The notes: generated from the sequence alone by a model not told the origin. A stretch of 64,000 bases of DNA from a gamma proteobacterium HTCC5015 (GCA_000155715.1 DS990603.1:1-64000), one strand, 5' to 3'; numbered from the stretch's first letter, positions 1-9,680 are shown. Made by a program: numbers and translations.

Positions 1-32
1 TTTCCAAGGCCATGGAGCACAGGAGTAATCCC

Positions 33-161
33 ATGGCTCATCGTAAAAACGATGGCTACAAGATTATTTTTCGCGCTTACATTCGCAAGAATGGGAAGAT
101 CATTCGCCCCAAGAAGGGCAAAGCTTTTCCCATTAAAGTGCGTGTTAAGCAAAAGCGTTAA
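33..161 (+). CDS. small, very basic hypothetical protein (42 aa)
   Basis: This short ORF begins with ATG at 33, eight bases after an AGGAG Shine-Dalgarno (21-25); an in-frame ATG at 12 has no such site. The 42-residue product has 16 Lys/Arg and a repeated basic/hydrophobic pattern (IRKNGKIIRPKKGK), which suggests binding to nucleic acid or ribosome. That role is inference; I do not recognise the family. It ends just before a strong hairpin terminator and converges on the TIR gene, so it is not part of the hsd operon. Upstream sequence is outside the window, so I cannot say what it is transcribed with. Confidence 0.6.
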   Translation: MAHRKNDGYKIIFRAYIRKNGKIIRPKKGKAFPIKVRVKQKR

Positions 162-174
162 ATAATGGCCAAGG

Positions 175-708
175 CTAAGAGGGGGCACTGCCCCCTCTTT
201 TATTTCCCGGGCCAGGCTTAAAGTTCTTATCCAGCTTCTCTTCAATTTTTTTGAACAACTCTAAAGCAAATGTATCGCGTCTTTTTGGTTTACAGTCCCC
301 GTATGGCCTTGGCTCTTTAAACCCGTCGTAATCCAATCGGAAAATTTGTTTCTTCTCAAGACCTTTTAAATCATGTCTAGCAAAATCAATAGGCTGCATC
401 ATAACGGGAATACAAGCCTTATTGCCTGAAATAAAACTAGGCAACTCACTCTCTTCAATATATTTTGAGCCCAAAAATGCAGGACTCACTAGAAGTAGAC
501 CGAAGTCACAACTTTTGATAGCTGTTTGAATTTCTTCGCTCCATTCCTCACCAATTTCAATAGCTCGATCATCCCACATTTCATATTTGTATCGTGCAGA
601 AGCGGAAAAATGATCCTTCATTTTTTCAAGGAACTGGAACACGGTCTTTTTGTTTCGATGCGCATAGGAGACAAAAAAATTGACCTTGACCTTTTTACGA
701 GCACTCAT
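175..708 (-). CDS. TIR-domain protein linked to a type I methyltransferase
   Basis: The 177-residue protein is almost entirely one TIR domain. It shows the N-terminal strand motif FFVSYAH (11-17), WDDRAIEIGEEW (45-56) and the SPAFLGSKYIEESELP block (75-90), in which Glu88 aligns with the catalytic Glu of NAD-hydrolysing TIR enzymes. No transmembrane segment or second domain is visible. It starts 10 nt after the hsdS stop, so it is the third gene of the hsdM-hsdS operon. Bacterial TIR proteins often act as NADase effectors in anti-phage defence; a defensive role here is inferred from that and from context. Its composition is more AT-rich than the housekeeping genes to the right, consistent with transfer. 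The C-terminus (RGGSAPS) is translated through the terminator hairpin and is probably not functional. Confidence 0.85.
   Translation of the reverse strand: MSARKKVKVNFFVSYAHRNKKTVFQFLEKMKDHFSASARYKYEMWDDRAIEIGEEWSEEIQTAIKSCDFGLLLVSPAFLGSKYIEESELPSFISGNKACIPVMMQPIDFARHDLKGLEKKQIFRLDYDGFKEPRPYGDCKPKRRDTFALELFKKIEEKLDKNFKPGPGNKRGGSAPS
178..204. terminator. bidirectional hairpin terminator between the small basic ORF and the TIR gene
   Basis: A 9-bp GC-rich stem (AGAGGGGGC / GCCCCCTCT) with a 3-nt loop is followed by TTTATTT on the plus strand and lies between two convergent genes. The last codons of the TIR gene are encoded inside the hairpin. Confidence 0.85.
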
Positions 709-718
709 CTTTTTCGCC

Positions 719-1969
719 TTAATTATCTCTGGTGTTGACTCTGACCTTGCCGGTAAGCAGATCCTGCATTAGAGCTTGTTTCATAATTACATATGCGTCT
801 AGTTGAGCTGCTTTAGCTCTAATTCTATTTCCAACAGCTTCGACCGCTAGAGCAATTTTTTCCTGCTCCTCCAGTGGCGGGCATGGAATTAAGTAATCTG
901 AAAAAACCTTAAAATCTATACTTTCAACTGTATTTCCCGCCTTCAAAGTTGCCCTGAGTACCTTATGGTTGTTCGCCTGAAGGTATTGAAAGACAAATCT
1001 CTCAGAATGGTCAGAATTAACACTCAAAGCTCTCATATCCTGATTGAGCGCCAAATCGCAAGATGCCAAGGCCACAGGCAATGTATGCTTTAAAATTCCA
1101 CTACGCACCACTACTAAGACAGAATCACGACTGACTAGATTCGTTGATGACTCTGAAATGGCTTCCTCTGTGATTTGATCAGATGTTTGGGTAATGAACT
1201 CTGACTTCATGTCCTTTGGTGACACCCAAGGTATATTGCCATTCCAATAATCTTTATTGGACTTGCTAGGGGTTCCTCCGCCTTTCCATTTGCCAAGGTC
1301 ACCAAGCGCAACAACATCCCACCCCTCCGGAATCCGCCCCACGGGCGAATCCTTGAACGCGGCATGCCCAATGCCTTTGGTCAATAGCTCCTGCATCATG
1401 CCGGTTTTCAGGTCTTTCAGCTTGTCGATCTGTGCGCGTGTTTTTTCGATTACTTCATCGACGGAGGACAGGATGGCTGCGATTTTTTGTTGTTCGGGGA
1501 GAGGGGGAAGCACGAAGTCCAGATCAAAAAAATCACCAACACCTACATTGAGAAGCCCGTGATTTCTGGCCCCTTCCTTGGCAATTTCGTTGATCTCCTC
1601 GATAAACCAGTGACTATCAAAGAAATAGGCTGCGAATTTATCGTCAACGCCTTCTCCTTTCATGGAGAAGCAAATATACAGGGGGGAAAGAACTCCCTCA
1701 TCGTACATTTCAAGCCTACGAACAACGCCTACCGGGTAGCCGTGTGAGTAGCTTTTGTTGTATGCAAAATCGCCCTTCTTAAGATGAAAGTAGTTGGAGA
1801 GGTTATCGCTGGCGACAATCTTGTTAAAGAAGTCTTTCTGATTAACTAGCCCGTGCACAGCTGAGATGGTAAGCACATTGGTATTACCAGCAGAGTTTCG
1901 CCGTTTCATTCTTTCCGAAACTGAAGATAGGGGCACACGTTTCCAGTCTTTAGGTATTGAACTAAACAT
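719..1969 (-). CDS. hsdS: type I restriction-modification specificity subunit HsdS
   Basis: The 416-residue protein has the two-half plan of HsdS. Each half starts with a target-recognition domain ([10 protein letters not shown] near residue 4; [14 protein letters not shown] near 215) and ends with the conserved PLPEQQKIA / PLEEQEKIA element followed by a long helix (about 155-205 and 360-412). These helices form the coiled coil that spaces the two half-sites of the DNA target and docks HsdM. The start ATG overlaps the hsdM stop by 8 nt, so translation is coupled. Both recognition domains look intact. The recognition sequence cannot be read from the protein. Parts of the gene are AT-rich, which is usual for swapped recognition domains. 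Confidence 0.95.
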   Translation of the reverse strand: MFSSIPKDWKRVPLSSVSERMKRRNSAGNTNVLTISAVHGLVNQKDFFNKIVASDNLSNYFHLKKGDFAYNKSYSHGYPVGVVRRLEMYDEGVLSPLYICFSMKGEGVDDKFAAYFFDSHWFIEEINEIAKEGARNHGLLNVGVGDFFDLDFVLPPLPEQQKIAAILSSVDEVIEKTRAQIDKLKDLKTGMMQELLTKGIGHAAFKDSPVGRIPEGWDVVALGDLGKWKGGGTPSKSNKDYWNGNIPWVSPKDMKSEFITQTSDQITEEAISESSTNLVSRDSVLVVVRSGILKHTLPVALASCDLALNQDMRALSVNSDHSERFVFQYLQANNHKVLRATLKAGNTVESIDFKVFSDYLIPCPPLEEQEKIALAVEAVGNRIRAKAAQLDAYVIMKQALMQDLLTGKVRVNTRDN

Positions 1970-3704
1970 ACCCCAGCTCCTGCAGATACCCTTTCATCAC
2001 GCTTTCCGCTTCCGCCACCTTCGCATCCAGCTCGCTCAGTGATACCCGATACTTGTCCCACCAGCGCTCAAGCTGGGCAATGACCTTGGCATCCACCTCA
2101 CCCACGGCATCCCGAATGGCTTCTTTGCTGTCGATCTCCGGCTTGAAGTCGTAATACCCTTCATCCGCTGAGGGCTCTTCATCCCGCTTCACAAACACCA
2201 CAGACACATCAAAGCCTTCCAGTATCTCTTCGCGGATATACTCGTTTTCCACTTCCCGTACCGGGATGCCGCCGTGGAGGATAGCGCGTACATCGTAGAT
2301 TTCCGGGGGTGGGCTGGTGTCGGCGTAGCGGCGGATGTTGAGGTTGAAGTCGTTTTCCTCGATTTCTTCCAGCGGGACGACTTTTGAGTAGCGCTTGATG
2401 TCGGCGAAGTTCTCGAAGGTGTTTACGATCTTTTCGATATCCTGCTGGCGCAGTTTGTTCTGGTTTTTGCCCTCTTCGTATTCCAGTTCGCTGTTGATAA
2501 ACAGCACCTTGCCCTTGCGCTCTTGGGGTTTGTTTTTGTTGATAATGAGCAGGCAGGCGGGAATGCCGGTACCGTAAAACAACGCTGCGGGCAGGCCCAC
2601 TACGGCTTCCAGCAAGTCATCTTCAAGAATGCCTTTACGGATGGCCTTTTCACTGGCGCCCCGGAACAAGACACCGTGAGGCATCACCACGCCCATCATG
2701 CCCTCGGCATTGAGGCTGGCGATCATGTGCTGGACGAAGGCCAGATCGCCGGCGTCCTTGGGCGGGGTGCCATAAGGGAAGCGGCCATAGGGGTCGTTCT
2801 CGGCCTCTTCCTTACCCCATTTTTTGAGACTGAAGGGGGGATTGGCGATCACCCGGTCGAAAGTCATCAATGAGCCGCCCTGGGTATGCTGCGGGTCGCG
2901 CAGGGTGTCGCCCTTGCGGATGTCCGCGCTGTAAACCCCGTGGAGGAACATGTTCATCTTGCAGATCGCCCAGGTGTTCAGGTTCATCTCCTGGCCGTAG
3001 AGTGACAAGTTGGACGGATTCTCGCCGTGTGTGGCCAGATGGTTGCGGGTTTGTACTAGCATCCCCCCTGACCCCGCAGTCGGGTCGTAAATCCGCATGC
3101 CGGCGTGGGGCTTGAGCAGGGACACCAGCAACTGCACCACCTCTGAGGGCGTGTAGAACTCCCCGCCCTTTTTGCCGGCGCTGTCGGCGAACATCTTGAT
3201 CAGGTATTCGTAGGCGGTGCCCAGCAGATCCGGGCGCTCGAAGTCTTCGTTGCGCAGGCGGTGGCGACTGAAGTGACTGAGCAAATCCTGGAGTTTTTTG
3301 TCCGACAGCTTGTTTTTGATATTGAAATCAATGGAAACCAGTACGCCTTCCAGGGAACCGTTGTGCTCTTCAATTGCTTCGGTAGCCTTGTTCAGTTCTG
3401 CACCGATGTCGTGCTTCAGGTCTTTGATGGCACCCCAGCGGGCAACGGGCGGTATATAGAAAGTCTTGTCGTATTCGTCTTCATCGTCCGCCAACTCGCG
3501 GGCCTGATCTTCGGACTTGCCCTTACCCATGTAGTACTGAACAACACTTTCCTGTGCCTCTTCAAAGGCATCGGACAAGCGCTTGAGAAACATCATGCCG
3601 AAGATGTAATCCTTGTACTCCGAGGCATCCATATTGCCCCGGAGAATGTCGGCGGCTTCCCAGAGAAAGGATTCGAGTTGTTGCAGGGTAATGGTCTGGC
3701 TCAT
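1962..3704 (-). CDS. hsdM: type I restriction-modification methyltransferase subunit HsdM
   Basis: The 580-residue N6-adenine methyltransferase has the HsdM N-terminal helical domain ([14 protein letters not shown] onward), the FYTPSEVV signature, SAM-binding motif I (DPTAGSGG, about 206-213) and catalytic motif IV NPPF (about 287-290). All key residues are present, so methylation should be active. The C-terminal part (about 460-580) ends in a helical region of the kind that meets HsdS. It is the first gene of an operon with hsdS and a TIR gene. No hsdR lies on either side within the window: upstream is a gene-free gap and then a glutathione peroxidase gene, and downstream the operon ends at a terminator. 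Confidence 0.96.
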   Translation of the reverse strand: MSQTITLQQLESFLWEAADILRGNMDASEYKDYIFGMMFLKRLSDAFEEAQESVVQYYMGKGKSEDQARELADDEDEYDKTFYIPPVARWGAIKDLKHDIGAELNKATEAIEEHNGSLEGVLVSIDFNIKNKLSDKKLQDLLSHFSRHRLRNEDFERPDLLGTAYEYLIKMFADSAGKKGGEFYTPSEVVQLLVSLLKPHAGMRIYDPTAGSGGMLVQTRNHLATHGENPSNLSLYGQEMNLNTWAICKMNMFLHGVYSADIRKGDTLRDPQHTQGGSLMTFDRVIANPPFSLKKWGKEEAENDPYGRFPYGTPPKDAGDLAFVQHMIASLNAEGMMGVVMPHGVLFRGASEKAIRKGILEDDLLEAVVGLPAALFYGTGIPACLLIINKNKPQERKGKVLFINSELEYEEGKNQNKLRQQDIEKIVNTFENFADIKRYSKVVPLEEIEENDFNLNIRRYADTSPPPEIYDVRAILHGGIPVREVENEYIREEILEGFDVSVVFVKRDEEPSADEGYYDFKPEIDSKEAIRDAVGEVDAKVIAQLERWWDKYRVSLSELDAKVAEAESVMKGYLQELGYV

Positions 3705-4085
3705 TTTGAGTGTTCTGCGTTCAGTTGTGGTTTTAATCGCGTGACAACGCTCAGCACCACGGCCAAGCTGAAATAGGAGTCAATCTTACAATGGATCACT
3801 GTTTATTAAGGCTCATTTGCATCCAAAACAAAGCTTACGCCGTTGAGCTTATAAAAATCTAGGGCAATGGTGTACACCTTTGCCTGTAGATGAACAGGCA
3901 AGATACGCGACCATTGCGACAGTTTGAGTCGCAAAAATCTTGGGTATTTTTAAGCCTGTTCAACCAAGGCCCAACTCGGCATTCGCTGTTGACATTGATC
4001 CGTCTTGCAGAGGCTGCCCCCGTCGCGCAGCTTAAAACGGTTAGCGATGTTTTACGGCGGTTCGGTTCTAGTTGTTCTGTTTATC
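3705..4085. other. gene-free stretch upstream of hsdM
   Basis: I see no supportable gene in these ~380 bases; the one plus-strand reading frame here has no ribosome site and no recognisable product. The part nearest 3705-3800 must hold the hsdM promoter, but I could not pick a convincing -35/-10 pair. Confidence 0.4.
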
Positions 4086-4108
4086 CCCTCTCCCTAAAAG
4101 AGAGGGGT
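4086..4108 (-). terminator. possible hairpin terminator after the glutathione peroxidase gene
   Basis: A perfect 8-bp stem (CCCCTCTC / GAGAGGGG) with a 7-nt loop lies 8 nt downstream of the peroxidase stop. There is no good T-tract on the minus strand, so termination is uncertain. Confidence 0.4.
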
Positions 4109-4115
4109 GTTGTGT

Positions 4116-4598
4116 TTAGGCTTCTAGCAGTTTGATGATGTCTGCTTCGATTTTTTCGGGTTTGGTGGTGGAGGCGTAGCGTTTGACGGGCTTGCCGTTG
4201 CGGTCGAGTAGGAACTTGGTGAAGTTCCACTTGATGCCCTTGCCGAGGGTGCCCGGCAGTTCTTCCTTTAGATACTGAAACACGGGGTGGGCTTGGTCGC
4301 CGTTGACGTCGACTTTTTCAAACATGGGAAAAGACACGCCGTAGTTCAACTGGCAGAACTCGGAGATATCGTCGCTGCCGCCCGGTTCTTGCTTGCCAAA
4401 TTGATTGCAGGGAAAGCCCAGAATCGCCAGCCCTTTATCGGCGTATTTCTCGTGCAGTTTTTCCAAGCCTTCATACTGTGGTGTAAAACCGCACTTGCTC
4501 GCTGTGTTCACCACCAAGGTGACCTTGCCTTGGTAGTCTTTCATTTCAATGTCGGCTCCTTTTAAAGAGCGCGCACTCAGGGTGTAAAATTCACTCAT
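4116..4598 (-). CDS. glutathione peroxidase family protein (BtuE/Gpo-like thiol peroxidase)
   Basis: This 160-residue cytoplasmic peroxidase has the family's three signatures: [12 protein letters not shown] with the peroxidatic Cys, [12 protein letters not shown] with the second Cys and the Gln, and WNFTKFLLD with the catalytic Trp/Asn. The active-site residue is Cys, not selenocysteine. Bacterial members usually reduce hydrogen or lipid peroxides with thioredoxin rather than glutathione (family knowledge). I chose the ATG at 4598 because AAAGGA lies about six bases before it; an upstream in-frame ATG at 4613 lacks this. The start overlaps the end of the DUF454 gene, so the two are co-translated. 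Confidence 0.93.
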   Translation of the reverse strand: MSEFYTLSARSLKGADIEMKDYQGKVTLVVNTASKCGFTPQYEGLEKLHEKYADKGLAILGFPCNQFGKQEPGGSDDISEFCQLNYGVSFPMFEKVDVNGDQAHPVFQYLKEELPGTLGKGIKWNFTKFLLDRNGKPVKRYASTTKPEKIEADIIKLLEA

Positions 4599-4995
4599 CA
4601 TCTGTCCTTTCATCGCGATTGAAATAACGGTGTGGGGCAGCCACGGTCTCGGGGCGCATCCACAACCAAACGGCCACTGCGATCAGCAGCACACTTAAGC
4701 CACACTGTACGCCAATGGGCCAAGATAAATTGAAAAAAACCGCTATCGAAATGGCCATCGTTATCGTCGCCAGCCACTTGGCGCGCCTCGGTACGCTGCG
4801 GTGCTGCCGCCAAGCCAATACATAGGGGCCGTAGTGCGGGTGATCGAGCACTTTTTGCTCAAGCTCGGGCCAGCCGTGGCTCGCCGCCCAGGCGGCGACA
4901 ATCCAAAAAATCACCGTGGGCAATCCAGGCAGGGCGATACCGACAACGCCTAGAGCAAAAAAACACACGGCCAAGGCCGCCCACAGCCAGCGCAT
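4591..4995 (-). CDS. DUF454 (YbaN-like) small inner-membrane protein
   Basis: The 134-residue protein has the YbaN/DUF454 pattern: an N-terminal hydrophobic helix with [16 protein letters not shown], a short soluble segment with [21 protein letters not shown], then two more hydrophobic helices (about 80-120). It is predicted to sit in the inner membrane; its function is not established. The ATG at 4995 overlaps the previous stop as TAATG, which supports this start over an upstream in-frame GTG. It is co-transcribed with the methylthioinosine phosphorylase and hpt genes. Confidence 0.85.
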   Translation of the reverse strand: MRWLWAALAVCFFALGVVGIALPGLPTVIFWIVAAWAASHGWPELEQKVLDHPHYGPYVLAWRQHRSVPRRAKWLATITMAISIAVFFNLSWPIGVQCGLSVLLIAVAVWLWMRPETVAAPHRYFNRDERTDDE

Positions 4996-5723
4996 TAGGC
5001 GGCCACCCAAGCCGCGAGCACATGGCGCACGCGCTGCATGCTACGAGCCAAGGTTTGGTAGATTTCATCCAGCGATAATTCGCTGTCGGCGATGCCCGCC
5101 CCCCAGTTGGCGACCACCGCAAGACAGGCGTAATCGAGCTCGGCCTCGCGCGCCAGTGCCGCCTCGGGCATGCCCGTCATCCCGACCAAGTGTGCGCCGT
5201 CGCGAATCAACCGCTGCACTTCCGCCGCCGTTTCTAAGCGCGGCCCCTGCGTCGCCGCGTAGACGCCGCCGTCCACCGCGGGCTCGCCCGCAGTTTGCGC
5301 AGCTTCGAGAAGCGATTGGCGCAGCGCAGGCGTGTAGGGCTGAGAAAAGTCGATGTGCTCCACGCCCTGCCCGTCATCGTAAAAGCTCTGGGGGCGCCCC
5401 CAAGTGTAATCGAGGATTTGATCGGGCACGTTCAGTGCGCCGGGGCCATTGGGCTCGACAAGACCTCCCACGGCGGCCACCGCCACTATCTGCTGGGCGC
5501 CCAGTTGTTTTAATGCATGGATGTTGGCGCGGTAATTGACGCGGTGGGGCGGCCATTGGTGGCGCTCGCCGTGGCGCGACAAAAACAGCAGCGACTGACC
5601 TTCGTAGCGACCTTGGATAACCGGCGCCGATGGCTCACCGTAAGGCGTATCGACCTGATGGCGGTGCTCGATGACCAAGCCATCCAGCTGCTCCAAGCCC
5701 GATCCACCAATGACGGCTCGCAT
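4995..5723 (-). CDS. S-methyl-5'-thioinosine phosphorylase (PNP/MTAP family)
   Basis: The 242-residue nucleoside phosphorylase has the MTAP-branch signatures: phosphate-binding GGSG at the N-terminus, FLSRHGERHQWPPHRVNYRAN, the GVYAATQGPRLET loop and the VGMTGMPEAALARE substrate motif. In Pseudomonas this branch cleaves methylthioinosine to hypoxanthine and methylthioribose-1-phosphate. The choice of methylthioinosine over methylthioadenosine rests on that homology and on the neighbour: the gene starts 2 nt after the stop of hpt, which salvages hypoxanthine. The open frame extends upstream, but GGSG directly after the ATG at 5723 fixes the start. Confidence 0.85.
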   Translation of the reverse strand: MRAVIGGSGLEQLDGLVIEHRHQVDTPYGEPSAPVIQGRYEGQSLLFLSRHGERHQWPPHRVNYRANIHALKQLGAQQIVAVAAVGGLVEPNGPGALNVPDQILDYTWGRPQSFYDDGQGVEHIDFSQPYTPALRQSLLEAAQTAGEPAVDGGVYAATQGPRLETAAEVQRLIRDGAHLVGMTGMPEAALAREAELDYACLAVVANWGAGIADSELSLDEIYQTLARSMQRVRHVLAAWVAA

Positions 5724-5725
5724 AC

Positions 5726-6277
5726 TTAAATGCCTTCGATTCCGTAGATGGCGCGCAAATTGCGGAAGTAACCTTTGTAGTCCATTCCACAGCCGAATAC
5801 GAAGCGGTCTGGCAGCTGTAAACCCACGTATTTGGCGTTGACGCCCTCGCAGCGGCGATCGTGCTGCTTTTCCGTCAGCACGGCCATGCGAACGCTGGCG
5901 GCCCCCTGCTCTTGCAAGGCGTTTTGAATGGCGGCCAAGGTGTAGCCCTCGTCGAGAATATCGTCGAGCACCAATACATGGCGGCCCGCCACCTCTGCTT
6001 GGGGCATCGCTTTCCACACCACCTCTTTGCCCACGCTGTCGTCGCCATAGCGAGTGGCGTGCAGGTAATCCACTTGCATGGGAAACTCTAGGCGCTTAGT
6101 CAGCTCGGCAGTGAAGTACAAACCGCCGTTCATCACACACAGCACCAGCGGGTCTAGGCCCGTGTAGTCCAGCGTAATCTTGCCCGCCATCTTGTCCAAA
6201 CACTCCGCAATTGTGGCCTCGTCGTGAAGCACTTGTGCGGTGTGATAGATCTTCATGGCATTGTTCAAATCGCTCAT
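5726..6277 (-). CDS. hpt: hypoxanthine-guanine phosphoribosyltransferase
   Basis: The 183-residue cytoplasmic purine-salvage enzyme has the PRPP-binding signature VLVLDDILDEGYTL, the MNGGLYF loop near residue 50 and a C-terminal DRFVFGCGMDYKGYFRNL purine-binding segment. It converts hypoxanthine or guanine plus PRPP to IMP or GMP. The ATG at 6277 overlaps the stop of the MscS-type gene as ATGA, indicating coupling. Together with the next gene it would recycle the purine of methylthioadenosine made by polyamine synthesis, after deamination to methylthioinosine (inference from pairing). Confidence 0.93.
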   Translation of the reverse strand: MSDLNNAMKIYHTAQVLHDEATIAECLDKMAGKITLDYTGLDPLVLCVMNGGLYFTAELTKRLEFPMQVDYLHATRYGDDSVGKEVVWKAMPQAEVAGRHVLVLDDILDEGYTLAAIQNALQEQGAASVRMAVLTEKQHDRRCEGVNAKYVGLQLPDRFVFGCGMDYKGYFRNLRAIYGIEGI

Positions 6278-7428
6278 TCGGCGCTTTCCTGTTTTTCTGT
6301 GTTGTGTTTCGCCGCGTCGGCAAAGGACTGAAACTGAAGCCCGTCGGGCATGTGCAGCGTGCGCGTGGGGAAGGCGATCTCGGCGCCGTATTCTTCGATA
6401 ATATCCGCGATTGCCAGCAGCACCGCTTGGCGCACTTTGTGGTACTCCACCCAATTCGTGGTTTTGGTAAAGGTGTACAACATGATGTCCAGCGAGGAGC
6501 TGTTAAATTTATCAAAATTCACGATCAACGTTTCCTCTTGATCGATGTCCTCGTGGTTTTCCAGCATAGAGCGTATGTCGGCGACAATGTTTTTGACATG
6601 GCTTAAATCGTCGTAGCGCACGCCGATGCTCTCGCTGATGCGGCGGTTGAACATGCGGGAGGGGTTTTCCACCACGATATTGGTGAAAATGGCGTTGGGT
6701 ACATACAGCGGGCGCTTGTCGAAAGTGCGTATGCGCGTAATGCGCAAGCCGATGTCCTCAACCGTGCCCTCGATATTGCGATCGGGGGAGCGCACCCACT
6801 CGCCAACGGAGAACGGGCGATCCAAGTAAATCATCAAGCCGCCAAAGAAGTTGGCCAGCATATCGCGGGCGGCAAAACCCACGGCGATGCCGCCCACCCC
6901 GCCAAAGGCGAGCACCCCAGACACCGAGACGCCGAGACTTTCCAAACCGACCAAGCTGCCGGTAATGACCAGCGACAAGCGGCCCAGCTTACTCATGGCC
7001 ACCGCCGTGGTCGGATCGTAGGCGGGATCGGCGCGGCGCCCCGCTTCAATCACATTGAGCTCGGTGTTTTTTACCCCGCGCACCAAAAACCAAATAATGC
7101 AGACCACTAAACCAATGCGGCGCATGGGGTCGGCAATGTCGTAGAGTGCTTCGCCGGTTTTGCTGTGCAAGATTTCAATTGCCAAACTTAAACCGATAAT
7201 CCAAACCAACAGCGATATCGGTTTCGACAAGGCGTGCACAAAGGCGTCGTCCCACTTGTTTTCTGTTTTGGTTAAACCATTGGCGATATGGTGAATGACG
7301 AGGCGCAGCACAAAATTAAACAGCACCGTGCCTAACACCAAGGCGAAGATGGTCAGGCGCCAATCGTCAAAAAAGCCATTAAAGCCTTCGATATCAAACC
7401 AACCTTTTAACTGTAAAAAATCCAGCAT
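6274..7428 (-). CDS. MscS-family small-conductance mechanosensitive channel
   Basis: The 384-residue inner-membrane protein has four to five hydrophobic helices in the first ~180 residues, the glycine/alanine-rich pore helix with LAFGGVGGIAVGFAARDMLANFFGG, and the following beta domain (LDRPFSVGEWV...GTVEDIGLRITRIRTFDKRPLYVPNAIF). This matches the MscS family; the extra N-terminal helices and length resemble YbdG-like members. Such channels release solutes on hypo-osmotic shock (family knowledge). It lies 3 nt after nagZ and overlaps hpt by 4 nt. Confidence 0.92.
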   Translation of the reverse strand: MLDFLQLKGWFDIEGFNGFFDDWRLTIFALVLGTVLFNFVLRLVIHHIANGLTKTENKWDDAFVHALSKPISLLVWIIGLSLAIEILHSKTGEALYDIADPMRRIGLVVCIIWFLVRGVKNTELNVIEAGRRADPAYDPTTAVAMSKLGRLSLVITGSLVGLESLGVSVSGVLAFGGVGGIAVGFAARDMLANFFGGLMIYLDRPFSVGEWVRSPDRNIEGTVEDIGLRITRIRTFDKRPLYVPNAIFTNIVVENPSRMFNRRISESIGVRYDDLSHVKNIVADIRSMLENHEDIDQEETLIVNFDKFNSSSLDIMLYTFTKTTNWVEYHKVRQAVLLAIADIIEEYGAEIAFPTRTLHMPDGLQFQSFADAAKHNTEKQESAE

Positions 7429-7431
7429 TGC

Positions 7432-8478
7432 TTACTCCTCCAATAAACGGGCGGCCCAATCGCGCCCGTTTTGCCACTGTAGCGAATCGGCTAACTGCGC
7501 GCCCTGTGGTGCGCTAAAACTCCCTTGCATACGGGCTAGGCGATCGGCGCGCCAATCTTCAGGGGGGCGCAACTGCTCTACCACGCGCTCGGCGATATCG
7601 GGGTGGTTGCACACCAACACCATATCGCAGCCCGCATTGAGGGCGAAGTCGGCGCGCTCGACATAGCCAATGCCCAAATCGGCGCCATCCATACTGAGAT
7701 CGTCGCTAAACACCACACCATCGAAGCCCAGATCGCCGCGCAATATCTCGCGCACCCAGCGCCGAGAAAAGCCCGCGGGCTTATCGTCGACCTGCGGATA
7801 CAGCACATGGGCGGGCATGACCGCGTCCATGCCCTGCTGCGCCAACTGGGCAAAGGGCATCAAATCCGTCTCTTTGATTGCGGCTAAGCTGCGATCATCA
7901 ACGGGTTTCTCGGTGTGAGAATCGCCCGCTACAAAGCCGTGACCGGGAAAGTGCTTACCCGTGGCGGCCATACCCGCCGCCTTCATGCCACGGATAAAGG
8001 CACCACCCAGTTCGACAATCTGCTCTGTGGCGCTGTGGAAGGCGCGATCGCCAATCACCTCCGAGCCGCCGTAGTCGACGTCGAGTACGGGGGCAAAGCT
8101 AAAATCCACGCCTACCGATTGCACCTCGGCGGCCATGAGCCAGCCCAAGGCCTCGGCGGCTTGATCGGCCTGCTTGGGGGCTCGCTGCCACAGTTGGCCC
8201 AACTGGCGCATGGGGGGAAGCCGTGTAAAACCCTCGCGAAAACGCTGAACGCGCCCCCCCTCTTGATCCACGGCAATGAGCAGATCGGGGCGGATCGAGC
8301 GAACTTCTCGCGTGAGCTCGGCAATCTGCTGGGGGCTTTGATAATGGCGAGCAAAGTAGATCAAGCCGCCCGTGTTGGGATGGCGCAACACTTCGCGCTC
8401 CACAGCATCAATCTCTGGGCCGCGCAAATCCAGCATCACCGCACCTGGCGGTAAGCGTGTGGGCTGCTGAGCACTCAT
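7432..8478 (-). CDS. nagZ: beta-N-acetylglucosaminidase NagZ (GH3)
   Basis: The 348-residue cytoplasmic GH3 enzyme is of standard length and carries [20 protein letters not shown] and the flexible loop GDSHTEKP with the general acid His. The nucleophile Asp is in [11 protein letters not shown]. It removes GlcNAc from anhydro-muropeptides during peptidoglycan recycling, which in relatives also affects AmpR signalling. The ATG overlaps the ispF stop by 4 nt. Confidence 0.95.
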   Translation of the reverse strand: MSAQQPTRLPPGAVMLDLRGPEIDAVEREVLRHPNTGGLIYFARHYQSPQQIAELTREVRSIRPDLLIAVDQEGGRVQRFREGFTRLPPMRQLGQLWQRAPKQADQAAEALGWLMAAEVQSVGVDFSFAPVLDVDYGGSEVIGDRAFHSATEQIVELGGAFIRGMKAAGMAATGKHFPGHGFVAGDSHTEKPVDDRSLAAIKETDLMPFAQLAQQGMDAVMPAHVLYPQVDDKPAGFSRRWVREILRGDLGFDGVVFSDDLSMDGADLGIGYVERADFALNAGCDMVLVCNHPDIAERVVEQLRPPEDWRADRLARMQGSFSAPQGAQLADSLQWQNGRDWAARLLEE

Positions 8479-8951
8479 AGGCTTTCCACGAGTACGCTGG
8501 CGTGGGCGGCAATACCCTCTTCTCGCCCGGTAAAGCCGAGCTTTTCCGATGTGGTCGCTTTGACGCTGACACAGTCCACCGCAATGTCCATTGTCTCGGC
8601 AATGCGCTCGCGCATGCTGACAATGTGGGGCGCCAGCTTGGGTTTTTGCGCAATCACGGTCATGTCCGCATTGTTAACGCGAACATCGCGATCGCGCAGC
8701 TGGCGCATGACGGCGCTCAACAACTCGCGGGAGTCGGCGCCTTTAAACTCGGGATCGTCGTCGGGGAAAAAGTGGCCGATATCGCCCAGCGCCATAGCGC
8801 CGAGCAAGGCGTCGCACAGAGCGTGAATCACCACATCGCCATCGGAGTGCGCGATCAAGCCTCGGCTGTGCTCAATGCGCACCCCTCCGAGCATGACGTG
8901 GTCGCCTTCACCAAAGGCGTGAACATCGTAACCGTGACCAATTCGAATCAT
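8475..8951 (-). CDS. ispF: 2-C-methyl-D-erythritol 2,4-cyclodiphosphate synthase
   Basis: The 158-residue MEP-pathway enzyme shows the metal-binding GHGYDVHAF at the N-terminus, [27 protein letters not shown] and the C-terminal [16 protein letters not shown]. It cyclises CDP-methylerythritol phosphate with loss of CMP. It follows ispD by 3 nt, the usual gammaproteobacterial order. Confidence 0.97.
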   Translation of the reverse strand: MIRIGHGYDVHAFGEGDHVMLGGVRIEHSRGLIAHSDGDVVIHALCDALLGAMALGDIGHFFPDDDPEFKGADSRELLSAVMRQLRDRDVRVNNADMTVIAQKPKLAPHIVSMRERIAETMDIAVDCVSVKATTSEKLGFTGREEGIAAHASVLVESL

Positions 8952-8954
8952 CTG

Positions 8955-9680
8955 TTAAACCTTTGTCTCGCGCTCTTGCGCCTGCCAGTACAATTCCGCC
9001 AGTGCCAAATCTTCGGGGCGGGTGATTTTGATGTTGTCGGCGCGCCCCTCTACTAGGGCGACATGGCCACCCGCGCTCTCCACGGCCATGGCTTCATCGG
9101 TAATCGGCAAGCCATTGGCGATGCCGTCTTTAAGCGCCGCATACAAAGTGCCGTAGTGAAAAACCTGAGGCGTCAATGCATGCCAGAGGTGCTCGCGCTC
9201 GACCGTCTCCTGCACATTGCCGTTTTGGTCTGAGCGCTTCATGGTGTCTTTCACTGGCGAGGCCAGTAAGCCACCGTGCCCTTTGGCTTCAACCGCGTCG
9301 ATGAGCGCTGCGATATCGCTGCTGCGCACACAGGGCCGCGCGGCGTCGTGCACCAGCACCCAGTCGCTGTCGCTCGCTTGGCCTTCTAACGACTTCAACG
9401 CATTTAGTACGGAATCTCGGCGCTCTTCTCCGCCGGGCGCTTGGCGTATTTTGTTGTTCAGCGACTCCGGCAAACGCGCTTTCACAGCGGGCCAGTGGCT
9501 GTCTTGTGAGGAAATCGAAAGGCTTAATACGGCCTCTGGCAGCGCTTGGTGTAAACGCATCAAGGTGGCTTCCATGATGGTGCGCTCGACAAAGGGGAGA
9601 TATTGTTTGGGGCAATCGGCACCCATGCGTTTGCCAACGCCAGCGGCGGGTATCACGACCCAAATAGGTGTTTTTGTCAT
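8955..9680 (-). CDS. ispD: 2-C-methyl-D-erythritol 4-phosphate cytidylyltransferase
   Basis: The 241-residue nucleotidyltransferase has the CTP-binding signature PAAGVGKRMGADCPKQYL near the start and VLVHDAARPCV in the middle. It makes CDP-methylerythritol in isoprenoid synthesis. The start overlaps ftsB by 4 nt; ftsB-ispD-ispF is a conserved order. Confidence 0.97.
   Translation of the reverse strand: MTKTPIWVVIPAAGVGKRMGADCPKQYLPFVERTIMEATLMRLHQALPEAVLSLSISSQDSHWPAVKARLPESLNNKIRQAPGGEERRDSVLNALKSLEGQASDSDWVLVHDAARPCVRSSDIAALIDAVEAKGHGGLLASPVKDTMKRSDQNGNVQETVEREHLWHALTPQVFHYGTLYAALKDGIANGLPITDEAMAVESAGGHVALVEGRADNIKITRPEDLALAELYWQAQERETKV

Noticed and set aside
175-708. Thoeris system
   Set aside because: A TIR gene is present but no ThsA partner; the operon partners are hsdM and hsdS.
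9018-9031. GGGTGATTTTGATG inside ispD as an operator half
   Set aside because: It lies in coding sequence and has no opposite arm.
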